Shown here piece by piece: positions 25,693 through 32,647 of a stretch of 64,000 nucleotides of DNA. The translations under genes were made by a program, and so were the position numbers. This DNA is from SURF-43 sp964628985 (GTDB lineage: Bacteria > Chloroflexota > Dehalococcoidia > UBA2979). The notes under the pieces are model-generated. The model worked only from the letters and a program-made list of their open reading frames with translations. It was not told where the DNA came from and searched no databases. The stretch is from assembly GCA_964628985.1 (NCBI GenBank), contig CAZVNJ010000007.1, forward strand, positions 22,821-86,820. Reading direction: 5' to 3'. The number at the start of each line of letters is the position of its first letter. Position 1 is the stretch's first letter.

Positions 25693-25806
25693 ATGACGTA
25701 CGAGGAACCCGAGATCGTGGAAGTGGTCAACGTAGTTGGCCAGTTGAACCGCGGCAGTGGCAACGGCTACGCCTACGGTATCGGTCGCGGAAACGGGCCC
25801 AAGTAG
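25693..25806 (+). CDS. Candidate RiPP precursor peptide, 37 residues
   Basis: Small gene with a good ribosome-binding site (AAGGAGAAATT) seven bases before the ATG, between the S26-like and HPrK-like genes. The N-terminal half MTYEEPEIVEVV is acidic and hydrophobic and fits the YxxPxI pattern that PqqD-like (RRE) proteins read in lasso leaders. It ends in QLNR where lasso leaders have L-T-x. The C-terminal half begins with Gly and is rich in Gly, Asn and Tyr (GNGYAYGIGRGNG). It contains no Asp, Glu, Cys, Ser-rich or Thr-rich pattern, so a lasso ring, lanthionine or sactipeptide is unlikely. A palindrome follows 24 bases after the stop. It could also be a chance ORF; context favours a real gene. 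Confidence 0.65.
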   Translation: MTYEEPEIVEVVNVVGQLNRGSGNGYAYGIGRGNGPK

Positions 25807-25829
25807 CCCGGCTCCGCCCGGATGACGCA

Positions 25830-25859
25830 GGAGCCGGTCTTCCCGGGAAGACCGGCTCC
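25830..25859 (+). terminator. Perfect 30-base palindrome after the peptide gene
   Basis: Two 15-base arms (GGAGCCGGTCTTCCC and its exact complement) with no spacer, lying between the candidate precursor and the kinase-like gene. No U-run follows. It probably works as an attenuator or as an mRNA-stabilising hairpin that lets the peptide be made in excess over the downstream enzyme. Confidence 0.6.
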
Positions 25860-25899
25860 GAGCGGGTTGGCGGATCCGGCTCGGTGCTGAGGTGCTCGC

Positions 25900-26841
25900 A
25901 TGTACCGACGGGTGGTCTCCCTCGCTGGCGTTCCGGCCCTGCTCTCGGCCTCGAGTGATATCCATGCGAGGGCTCTGGACCAGATGTTCGGCGCCCTCCC
26001 GCCGGCGCGCGCTCGTCCACGCGCACGCATCGACCTGAGGCCGGGGCGCATCGACCTCCCCACGAGGCCCCCTGATGAGTCACTGGGCGACATCCAGTGC
26101 TGGCATGAGCCGGATGGCGTGACAGTCGAGCACGAGACCGGGATGACCGCCCAAGTCACCGGGACGGCTGCGAACATCCGGGGCGACGGCCCTGACATCG
26201 ATCTGGTGCTTCGCTGGGTGTGCCAGCCGGTGCTCGGCTATCTCCTTTCGCCGTTCGGCTGCTTCTTATTGCACGCTGGCGCGGTCAGTCGCGGTGGTTT
26301 GGCACTGCTGTTGCTGGGACCGAGCGGCAGCGGGAAGTCGACTGCCACGTACGCCGCACTGCGGGCGGGGTGGGAGGTCCTGGGTGACGACCATGTCGTG
26401 ATCCGTCGCAACGGCGGAACGCTCCAGGTGACGGGGATACCGAAGCCGTTATCGGTACCGGCCGAGGTGGCCACGGACCTGTCAGCCGGTGCGCGCCGGA
26501 TGTATGACCAGCGGGACCGCTGGGAGATCCCCTCGGGTGTGATCGCGAGTGGCTGGCGGGAGGCCGCTGGCGCGGTGGCAGTCCGTCACGCCGGCTCCCT
26601 CAGAGGGGAGATCGGCGAGGCCGACCGGCTCCGGCTGCTGCGCGAGTTGATCGCGGCGTTCCCTGCCTCGGGCTCCCGAGGGCCGCTCGCACAGTTCATG
26701 CCGGTTGCCGCAGCACTGACCCGCGCCTCGCACAGCGAGCTCTGGCTGGGCCTCGACCCCGCCCAACGGGTTGATGGCGCGGCCGAATTGTTGGACCGCA
26801 TCATGGCGCGCGGTGCGCGTCCGATGGCCGCGGGTCGGTAG
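25900..26841 (+). CDS. HPr kinase-related P-loop protein
   Basis: 313 residues. LLSPFGCFLLHAGAVS (residues 115-130), Walker A GPSGSGKST (140-148) and WEVLGDDHVVI (159-167) are the signature of HprK-like C-terminal domains found beside PqqD-family genes in peptide-modification loci; it is not the carbon-catabolite HPr kinase, whose N-terminal domain and capture motif are absent. In some lasso systems such kinases phosphorylate the precursor C-terminus; here the core ends in Pro-Lys, so that exact reaction is not possible. The stop is two bases from the convergent ABC permease gene. Confidence 0.82.
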   Translation: MYRRVVSLAGVPALLSASSDIHARALDQMFGALPPARARPRARIDLRPGRIDLPTRPPDESLGDIQCWHEPDGVTVEHETGMTAQVTGTAANIRGDGPDIDLVLRWVCQPVLGYLLSPFGCFLLHAGAVSRGGLALLLLGPSGSGKSTATYAALRAGWEVLGDDHVVIRRNGGTLQVTGIPKPLSVPAEVATDLSAGARRMYDQRDRWEIPSGVIASGWREAAGAVAVRHAGSLRGEIGEADRLRLLRELIAAFPASGSRGPLAQFMPVAAALTRASHSELWLGLDPAQRVDGAAELLDRIMARGARPMAAGR

Positions 26842-26843
26842 TG

Positions 26844-27671
26844 TCAGAAGGTGCCCAGGGTCCCGGACACGCGCCCCCAGCGCAGTGCTCTCTTCAGCGC
26901 CCACATCGAGAGCGGCAAGAGCACCGCGGTGATCACCGCGAGCACCAACATCTCGTCCCAGGTGGAGAGTGGGTCATTGGTGAGCAGCGCTCCCCGCAGG
27001 CCCTCGATGGCGTAGTAGGACGGAAGCAGACGCCCCACGATCTGCAGCGGTTCCGGCAGAAGGCCGATGGGGAACACTGCTCCAGCGAACAGGGCGGTCG
27101 CCGCGCGGATGAGGGGTGTGACGGGCTCGCCCCGCTTTGTCACCACGATGAACGCAGCGGAGAGGATCCCGATCCCCGCGAAGGAAGCCACCGTCAGCAG
27201 GGCGATCGGGATTGCGACCAGCACGCCGGCTGCCGAGAACTCCGCTCCGAACAGGCCGATGCCGAGCGCGATGTAGATGAGCACCTCGATCGCCGCGAAC
27301 CCAAACGGGAACAATGTCGCTCCCATCAGCAGCACCCACAGGGGCGTCGGCGTGCTGAGGAGTGACGCCAGCGTGCCCTCTGACTGTTCGCGCGAAATCA
27401 TCGAACTGAACATCTGCGCGCCGAGCGTGGCCAGGGTGGTGCCCACCAGCCCGACCAGCACAAACTCGAAGTAGCCGCCGCGGTATCCGGCGAGCTCCGG
27501 CGCCCCGTCGACCAACTTGGAGACGTAGAAATACGTCGCGAGTGGGAACACGATCGACAGCATGCGCATCATCTGCCCGAAGTGGTAGGACATCTCGATT
27601 TTGAGGTCGCGCCGTCCCAGCGCGAGCGCGCGGTCGCGGTATGACGGCCCCGCCGTCCCGGCACTCATCAT
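26844..27671 (-). CDS. ABC-2 type transporter permease
   Basis: About 275 residues with six or so hydrophobic segments (MRMLSIVFPLATYFYVSKLV, FVLVGLVGTTLATLGAQMF, LFPFGFAAIEVLIYIALGIGL, VLVAIPIALLTVASFAGIGIL and a C-terminal pair) and the ABC-2 cytoplasmic signature REQSEGTLASLLSTPTPLWVLL. Start at the first ATG of ATGATGA, which overlaps the ATPase stop, so the two subunits are translationally coupled. Likely exports the product of the neighbouring peptide cassette; the substrate is inferred from position only. Confidence 0.87.
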   Translation of the reverse strand: MMSAGTAGPSYRDRALALGRRDLKIEMSYHFGQMMRMLSIVFPLATYFYVSKLVDGAPELAGYRGGYFEFVLVGLVGTTLATLGAQMFSSMISREQSEGTLASLLSTPTPLWVLLMGATLFPFGFAAIEVLIYIALGIGLFGAEFSAAGVLVAIPIALLTVASFAGIGILSAAFIVVTKRGEPVTPLIRAATALFAGAVFPIGLLPEPLQIVGRLLPSYYAIEGLRGALLTNDPLSTWDEMLVLAVITAVLLPLSMWALKRALRWGRVSGTLGTF

Positions 27672-28432
27672 GGATGGGTGCCTTCCAGCGCCTGGAGCAA
27701 AGCAGACACCCCGTCCTGACGAGCGCGGATCCCTGCGGAGGTGTCCCCGAGCACCACCACACCTTCGTTCATGACGATCACGCGATCGCAACACGTCACG
27801 ACTTCGTCGATGTTGTGACTGGACAGGAGCACGGCGTGGCCCTCACGGGCAAGTGTTCGGAGGGTGCGTCCGACCTCGAGGCTCACGAGCGGATCGAGGC
27901 TGCGGGTCGGCTCGTCCAGCAAGAGCAGAGGGGGATTCGCCATCAGCGCGCGAGCCAGGTGCAGTCGGGTGATCATTCCTGATGAGTACCCGAAGACCAT
28001 GCGGTCTCGGCGCGCCAGGTCGGCTTCGCGCATGAGTTCTTCTGCGCGATCCCGTGCGCGGTCTGGGGTCAGCCCGGCCAGTACCCCGAACAGGGCCAGG
28101 TTCTCGCGGCCGGTGAGGCGCCAGTAGAAGCCCCGGTCGTCGGCAATGACAAGGCCGGTCCGCCGCCGTACCTCCATCGAATCGGAGCGCGTATCGAAGC
28201 CATCCACTCGCACGGAGCCGGCGGTGGGCTCGAGCAGACCGGCGATGATGTGCAGCAGGGTCGTCTTCCCGGCGCCGTTCGCACCGACGAGCCCGACGAC
28301 CTCTCCCCGTTCCACGCTCAGCGAGACATCCGTGAGGGCCTGCACCGGTTCGGGCGAAGCGACGCGGCTCAGCAGTCGAAGCAACCTTGGGGGAGGTTCG
28401 AAGCGCTTCGAGACATGTTCTGCCTCAAGCAT
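27668..28432 (-). CDS. ABC transporter ATP-binding protein
   Basis: 254 residues. Walker A GLVGANGAGKTTLLH, Q/loop region, Walker B LLLLDEPTRSLDP and the switch His in LLSSHNIDEV. The signature motif reads YSSGMITRLHLARALM rather than LSGGQ, a variation seen in some ABC-2 exporters for drugs or peptides. Paired with the downstream permease (four-base overlap) and overlapping the upstream PqqD-like gene by 8 bases, so PqqD-like, ATPase and permease form one operon. Confidence 0.9.
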   Translation of the reverse strand: MLEAEHVSKRFEPPPRLLRLLSRVASPEPVQALTDVSLSVERGEVVGLVGANGAGKTTLLHIIAGLLEPTAGSVRVDGFDTRSDSMEVRRRTGLVIADDRGFYWRLTGRENLALFGVLAGLTPDRARDRAEELMREADLARRDRMVFGYSSGMITRLHLARALMANPPLLLLDEPTRSLDPLVSLEVGRTLRTLAREGHAVLLSSHNIDEVVTCCDRVIVMNEGVVVLGDTSAGIRARQDGVSALLQALEGTHP

Positions 28433-28694
28433 CGGTCTCTAGCACCAGTCCACGTTCGCGCATGCTGTCCAGAAACACCTCGATGTCCCGCTCGAGTTGC
28501 TCCAGTGGTACTTCCTTGAACCTCGAGTGCAGTTGCGCGGCAACTTCTCGCGCCTCCATCGCCGTGCCGAGCATGTCCCACACCATCGTCCCGACCGCAT
28601 TCAGGGTGATGAGCTCGGATCCGTCTGGTGACACAAGCATCGCGCGCTCGTCGACCGCCTCGTGGATCACCTCAGGTGAACGTTGCACAGCCAC
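28425..28694 (-). CDS. PqqD-family peptide-binding (RRE) protein
   Basis: About 89 residues: RSPEVIHEAVDERAMLVSPD, ELITLNAVGTMVWDML and a helical end (LERDIEVFLDSMRERGLV). This is the PqqD/RRE winged-helix pattern that holds precursor leader peptides for modifying enzymes, and is homologous to lasso B1 proteins. Several GTG starts are possible (28706, 28694, 28688); 28694 lies five bases after GGAGG and was chosen. It heads the operon PqqD-ATPase-permease and faces the nucleotidyltransferase-peptidase-peptide-kinase operon, supporting one functional cassette. Confidence 0.82.
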   Translation of the reverse strand: MAVQRSPEVIHEAVDERAMLVSPDGSELITLNAVGTMVWDMLGTAMEAREVAAQLHSRFKEVPLEQLERDIEVFLDSMRERGLVLETDA

Positions 28695-28867
28695 TAGGAC
28701 CTCCACGTGGGCACTTCCGCGCCCTCCATCACGTTGACGCTTTGTCGAACCGTACGGAGGTAGGGATGAGCGACCGTCGAGATCAGGTGACGGTGGTGGC
28801 CACTGCTCGAGCCGAATGGGCGAGCCCGCGAGATCGGGGCCAGGACGGGCCTCCCCACTCAAACCGC

Positions 28868-28875
28868 GTCTCAAC
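28868..28875 (+). promoter_or_regulatory. GTCTCAAC half-site
   Basis: One copy of the half-site that also forms the palindrome at 28922-28937, 54 bases upstream of it (about five helical turns). Confidence 0.4.
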
Positions 28876-28921
28876 CTTGGTTCGACGGCGTGCTCGCACA
28901 TTCCCGGTGGTACTGGAGGAC

Positions 28922-28937
28922 GTTGAGACGTCTCAAC
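28922..28937. promoter_or_regulatory. Perfect 16-base palindrome, likely operator
   Basis: GTTGAGACGTCTCAAC lies 21 bases before the start of the regulator gene at 28959, in the divergent region shared with the PqqD-ABC operon. A full palindrome plus an extra half-site upstream suggests cooperative binding by a dimeric regulator, possibly the product of the next gene. Confidence 0.55.
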
Positions 28938-28958
28938 CAGATGGGTCGGAGGACGAAG

Positions 28959-29714
28959 ATGCCAACCATTGCGATCGTGGAGCCGCTCGAGGCGGTACGG
29001 AGAAGGCTTGCCCGCATCGTCTCAGCGGATGGCTTCGAGATTGTCGAGTCAGCGGATGCGCTCGAAGCGCTTCGCGCGGCGTTTCAGAGCCCGCCGGTGG
29101 CGGTGATCATGGGGACTCGCCTCGCCGGGCTCGGTGGCGTCGACTTCATCAAGGTGCTGAGGGCCACGTGGAACGTCCCGATTGTGGTCACCATGGAGTT
29201 GCAGGAGCCCCGGGAGGTCGCCCAGGCATTGGACGCTGGCGCCGACGACGTCGTCGGATCGTCATGTTCGCCGGTCGAACTGCTGGCGCGGTTGCGAGGC
29301 GCGATGCGGCGCTATGTCGGTCGTGAGCCTGGTGGCTCGCAGACGAGAGTGGTCACGGGCGCGCTCGATATTGACCTGGACGCTCGGATGGTGGCGAAGC
29401 GGGGTACAGCGATTTCCCTCAGCCGCATCGAGTATCGCTTGCTCAGTGCGCTTGCCAGGCGGCTCGGTGAGACGGTCACCCACCGCGAACTACTGACGGA
29501 CACGTGGGGGCATGAGTACGCCGACGACGCTCACTATCTGCGGCTGTACGTCGCCTACCTGCGCGCGAAACTTGAGGACGACGTCTCACGTCCGGTCTAT
29601 ATCCTGAATGAGTGGGGACGTGGCTATCGCCTGGCGCGACTTGCGGTTGAGCACCCCGCGTCTCCGACGCCACGGCCGCTCGAAGCGGAGGATCTCGTCC
29701 TCGCCGCGGGCTAA
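28959..29714 (+). CDS. OmpR-type regulator with degenerate receiver
   Basis: 251 residues: receiver-like domain (1-115) followed by a Trans_reg_C winged helix (SRIEYRLLSALARRLGETVTHREL, YLRLYVAYLRAKLEDDVSRPVYI, GRGYRL). In the receiver the acidic pair reads IVEPLEAV, the phospho-acceptor Asp position reads VIMGTRLAGLGG (Gly), and the conserved Lys is missing (GSSCSPVELL). Phosphorylation control is therefore unlikely; it may respond by dimerisation or ligand. Start ATG has GGAGGA five bases upstream. It is immediately downstream of the palindrome at 28922 and converges on a second regulator with 7 bases between. Confidence 0.85.
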   Translation: MPTIAIVEPLEAVRRRLARIVSADGFEIVESADALEALRAAFQSPPVAVIMGTRLAGLGGVDFIKVLRATWNVPIVVTMELQEPREVAQALDAGADDVVGSSCSPVELLARLRGAMRRYVGREPGGSQTRVVTGALDIDLDARMVAKRGTAISLSRIEYRLLSALARRLGETVTHRELLTDTWGHEYADDAHYLRLYVAYLRAKLEDDVSRPVYILNEWGRGYRLARLAVEHPASPTPRPLEAEDLVLAAG

Positions 29715-29721
29715 GCCGTAC

Positions 29722-30444
29722 TCAGGCTCCACTCGCCCAACGGGCGATCCTCGCCACGGGTGTAGTCGCGTCCAATCGGTAGCCGCCCTGCTCGGTCAGG
29801 ATCACTCTGGGTTCTGACGGGTCGTCTTCCAATTTCTCACGCAACTGCCGGACATAGACACGCAGCGCTTGCCGAGCATTCGCTGGCCGTTCTGGCCAGA
29901 GGTGCTCGCTGATCGTCTCGTGTGGCACAGCGACGCCGCACCTCATGGCAAGTGCCTCGAGGAGCGCGAACTCCGTCGGGGTGAGGTGGACCGAGTGTCC
30001 GGACTTCCTCACCTCGTGACGGCTGAGCGAGATCGCGACCGGGCCGGCCAGCATCCAATCGTCCGTCATCTGGTCTGCGTACCGCGCAGCAGCGCGGAGC
30101 CGCGCAACGAGCTCGCTGGGCTGCACCTGGGACGAGAGATAGTCGAGCGCACCGAGGTCCAGGTATCGCATGCCCTCTTCGCTGTTCCCGGGTGGGCCGA
30201 GGACCACAAGGGCGAGGTTGGTCCGCGCGATGAGGTGGGCGGCCTCCAGGTGGCGGTGACGGCTGCGGACGTCCAGCAATACGACGCCATGGGGCAAGTG
30301 CTCTGGTGCCGCCACGGCCCTGGCTATATCGATGACCTGGACACGGAGGTATGCCTGCCACTCGGCTGCAAACGATGTGTCGTCCGTGATCGCCGTCACA
30401 CTGAAGAGGGTGTCAGATGGCCCTCGTGCGTCCCAGGTCGACAT
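29722..30444 (-). CDS. Winged-helix response-regulator-like protein
   Basis: 240 residues. The N-terminal receiver-like part keeps an acidic pair (ITDDTSF) and an Asp at VVLLDVRSRH, but the conserved Lys region reads YLSSQVQPSEL, so phosphorylation is uncertain. The C-terminal Trans_reg_C domain (LTPTEFALLEALAMRCGVAVPHETISEHLWPER, ALRVYVRQLREKLEDDP, GGYRLD) should bind DNA. It is divergent from the VWA/pilus gene at 30617, the natural target. No histidine kinase is encoded nearby. Confidence 0.82.
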   Translation of the reverse strand: MSTWDARGPSDTLFSVTAITDDTSFAAEWQAYLRVQVIDIARAVAAPEHLPHGVVLLDVRSRHRHLEAAHLIARTNLALVVLGPPGNSEEGMRYLDLGALDYLSSQVQPSELVARLRAAARYADQMTDDWMLAGPVAISLSRHEVRKSGHSVHLTPTEFALLEALAMRCGVAVPHETISEHLWPERPANARQALRVYVRQLREKLEDDPSEPRVILTEQGGYRLDATTPVARIARWASGA

Positions 30445-30556
30445 CGGCCCGTCCCTTCGCGCAGGACGCCAAGCACGCCGGAAGAGTAGCCGGGGCCGAG
30501 TGGCGTGTCTCGGGCTTCCTCAAGCGACGGTGCGGCGGAAGGGCGGGCATCACAGT

Positions 30557-30564
30557 GTCTCAAC
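30557..30564 (+). promoter_or_regulatory. GTCTCAAC half-site before the pilus locus
   Basis: Same eight bases as the half-site at 28868 and the palindrome at 28922, here 53 bases upstream of the VWA gene start. A single copy may be chance. Confidence 0.35.
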
Positions 30565-30616
30565 CCGCTCACCAGCGCATGGATGCACGCTCGCTGAGTT
30601 CTGCAAGAAGGATGAC

Positions 30617-32503
30617 GTGGGCGCAACACATCGCTGGTTCCTTCGCGGCGGCATGGTCCTCCTGCTCGGTGGACTCGGCATAGGGCTGCTGACGGGGCGC
30701 GCAGGCGCCCAGGTCCCGATCACCGACGCCATCGAGATCGTGGCGCTTCAGCACGACCCGCGGGGGAGCCTCTCCGTAGCGCTGCGTCTCCCCAGGCAGG
30801 CCACACTTGAGGACCCGGTCCTCATCCTGGACGACATCCCACGGGCCATCATCCCGCGGACACGCGATGCTCGGAGACCCGCGGGAATCCTGCTGGCCAT
30901 CGACACCAGCGGCAGCATGGCCGGCGCCCCGATGGAGGCTGCGCGCCGGGCTGCCCGTGACCTCATCGCGCAGCTCCCTGCAGAGGACGAGGTGGCCCTC
31001 ATCCGCATCTCGTCGACGGCAGAGGTGGTCCTCCCGCTCTCGCCCGATCGAGGGCCGCTGCTGGCTGCGCTCGACCGACTCGCCGCCGGTGGTGCGACCG
31101 CCCTCTATGGGGCGATGGCGCTCGCGGCGACCGAGCTTGAGCGCATCCCGGCGACTCACGATCGAGTGCTCGTGCTGCTCTCCGATGGGGCAGACGACGG
31201 CGGTGTCTCGCGTGTCGACCGAGCCGAGAGTCTGCGTCTCGTGCAGGCGACTGGCGCGAAGGCATACGTGACCGGCTTTGGCGACGAGATCGATCGTTCG
31301 TACCTGGAACAGCTGGCCGCGGCCACCGGCGGCTCCTTCTCGCTCTTCGGCGAGCGGCAGGCGGATGCGCTGGCTGCGCGTTTCGCGGAGATCGGCGGAG
31401 TCCTCGGTGCCGCTGAGCTCCTGCGTGTTGACGTGCCCCTCCTGGCTGCGGGCGAGCATGTCATCACCGTTCGCGGCCGGGTGAACGGGAGAGCTGTTTC
31501 CGCCACTCGTTCACTACACGTCACCAACGACGGGCTCCTCGCGCCTGCTGTCATGCCTCCCGAGGGCGAAGCGGGGCCGATCACTGTCGCCTTGAACTCA
31601 CTGGTGCCGGCGGAGGATCTGTCGCTGGTCGCGGAGATCGAGGGCGTCGCGCTGCCGGTCGACCTGGCGGGTGGCACAGTCGCCGTCGATCCCTGGGGGA
31701 TCTCCGCGGGCCAACGGACGCTGCGGTTATCGGCGTACGCGGGTCGGGATCTTGCGTCGACGGTATCGGTAGCGATCGAGATCCCGCCACTCCGGCCCCG
31801 CCTCGATGTCGTTGAGCATGATCGCGGACAGGTGTCCGCAACCGGGAAGATCCAGGGCGAGCCCTCGCCCGTGATCGTTGCTCTGCTGGCTGGTCGCGAG
31901 ATCGCGCGAGGAGAGGGGGCGGTGTCGGTCGCCGGCGGCCAGATGGAGGGGCCGGTGACGTTCAGGTTGCTCGATGGGTCAGGATCAGTCGTCGCCGAGA
32001 CGACTACTGGGATCGCGCCATCGAGGACGACCGGGCGTCCACTCGGCTCGATCTTGGCGGCGGGACTGCTGGGCGGTGGCGTCATGGCGTGGGTGCTTCG
32101 TCGCCTGCGGAACCGTCTCGCTTCGCGCGCCGGAGAAGTCGGTGCCCGTGCTCTGCCTCGTTCGCGCCCGCGCGTCGGAGGTCAGGTGGTCCGAAGCACC
32201 GAGGTGGCGCTCGTCGGGCCGGCGGGGACCGAGGGCGTGTACAGGCTCCATGACCGCCCTCTCACGATCGGATCCTCTGCCGGATGCGACATCCTCTTGG
32301 GCGGCGAAGAAGACGGCGAGGGCGTGCTGGCACGGCTCACCGTACTTCCAGGCGACCGTGGCGTACTCGTGCATCACCTGCGCGCGCGGTTCGCCGGCCG
32401 CTATGGACGGCGCCCTGCGGACGAGTGGACGGTGCTCCAACCGGGCGAGGCAGTCTCCATCGGATCCCATCTCCTCCGCCTGCCGGGACTACGTGATGCC
32501 TGA
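30617..32503 (+). CDS. Secreted/membrane VWA protein with C-terminal FHA-like domain
   Basis: 628 residues. GTG start with GAAGGA four bases upstream. Signal sequence MVLLLGGLGIGLLTG ending near AGAQ, then a von Willebrand A domain with a MIDAS motif LLAIDTSGSMAG (Asp96), Thr and Asp metal residues in GGATALYGA and LLSDGADDGG, beta-rich extracellular repeats, one membrane helix (GSILAAGLLGGGVMAWVL), a basic stop-transfer stretch, and a cytoplasmic FHA-like end (LTIGSSAGCDILL, SIGSHLLRL). The layout suggests an adhesin or pilus-assembly factor coupled to inside phospho-signalling. It begins the Tad/Flp locus. Confidence 0.8.
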   Translation: MGATHRWFLRGGMVLLLGGLGIGLLTGRAGAQVPITDAIEIVALQHDPRGSLSVALRLPRQATLEDPVLILDDIPRAIIPRTRDARRPAGILLAIDTSGSMAGAPMEAARRAARDLIAQLPAEDEVALIRISSTAEVVLPLSPDRGPLLAALDRLAAGGATALYGAMALAATELERIPATHDRVLVLLSDGADDGGVSRVDRAESLRLVQATGAKAYVTGFGDEIDRSYLEQLAAATGGSFSLFGERQADALAARFAEIGGVLGAAELLRVDVPLLAAGEHVITVRGRVNGRAVSATRSLHVTNDGLLAPAVMPPEGEAGPITVALNSLVPAEDLSLVAEIEGVALPVDLAGGTVAVDPWGISAGQRTLRLSAYAGRDLASTVSVAIEIPPLRPRLDVVEHDRGQVSATGKIQGEPSPVIVALLAGREIARGEGAVSVAGGQMEGPVTFRLLDGSGSVVAETTTGIAPSRTTGRPLGSILAAGLLGGGVMAWVLRRLRNRLASRAGEVGARALPRSRPRVGGQVVRSTEVALVGPAGTEGVYRLHDRPLTIGSSAGCDILLGGEEDGEGVLARLTVLPGDRGVLVHHLRARFAGRYGRRPADEWTVLQPGEAVSIGSHLLRLPGLRDA

Positions 32504-32647
32504 GCGCATTCCATGGACGAGGACATCGGACCTCACTTCTGCTCCGCCTCTTATGAGTTCCCGGCGAATTCATACACGCGCACGCCATCAGGAGTGGTTC
32601 GATCAGTGCGGTGTGATCTCCACACTCACACTCGGAGGAGGCCAACC

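Noticed and set aside
25900..26841. HPr kinase/phosphorylase of carbon catabolite repression
   Set aside because: The N-terminal domain and the HprK capture signature are absent, no HPr gene is near, and the gene lies in a PqqD-type cassette.
24087..28694. Classic lasso peptide gene cluster
   Set aside because: No asparagine-synthetase-like cyclase, no B2 protease and no Asp/Glu acceptor in the candidate core.
23451..28700. Integrated phage or island bounded by a tmRNA att site
   Set aside because: No integrase, no phage gene and no duplicated tmRNA 3' end was found; kept only as a low-interest hypothesis.
28766..29326. An ATG with a good GGAGG site upstream of the regulator, in another frame
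   Set aside because: The frame runs into the regulator gene out of phase and gives a disordered Arg/Ser-rich product. At most a short leader ORF; the regulator start at 28959 has its own ribosome-binding site.
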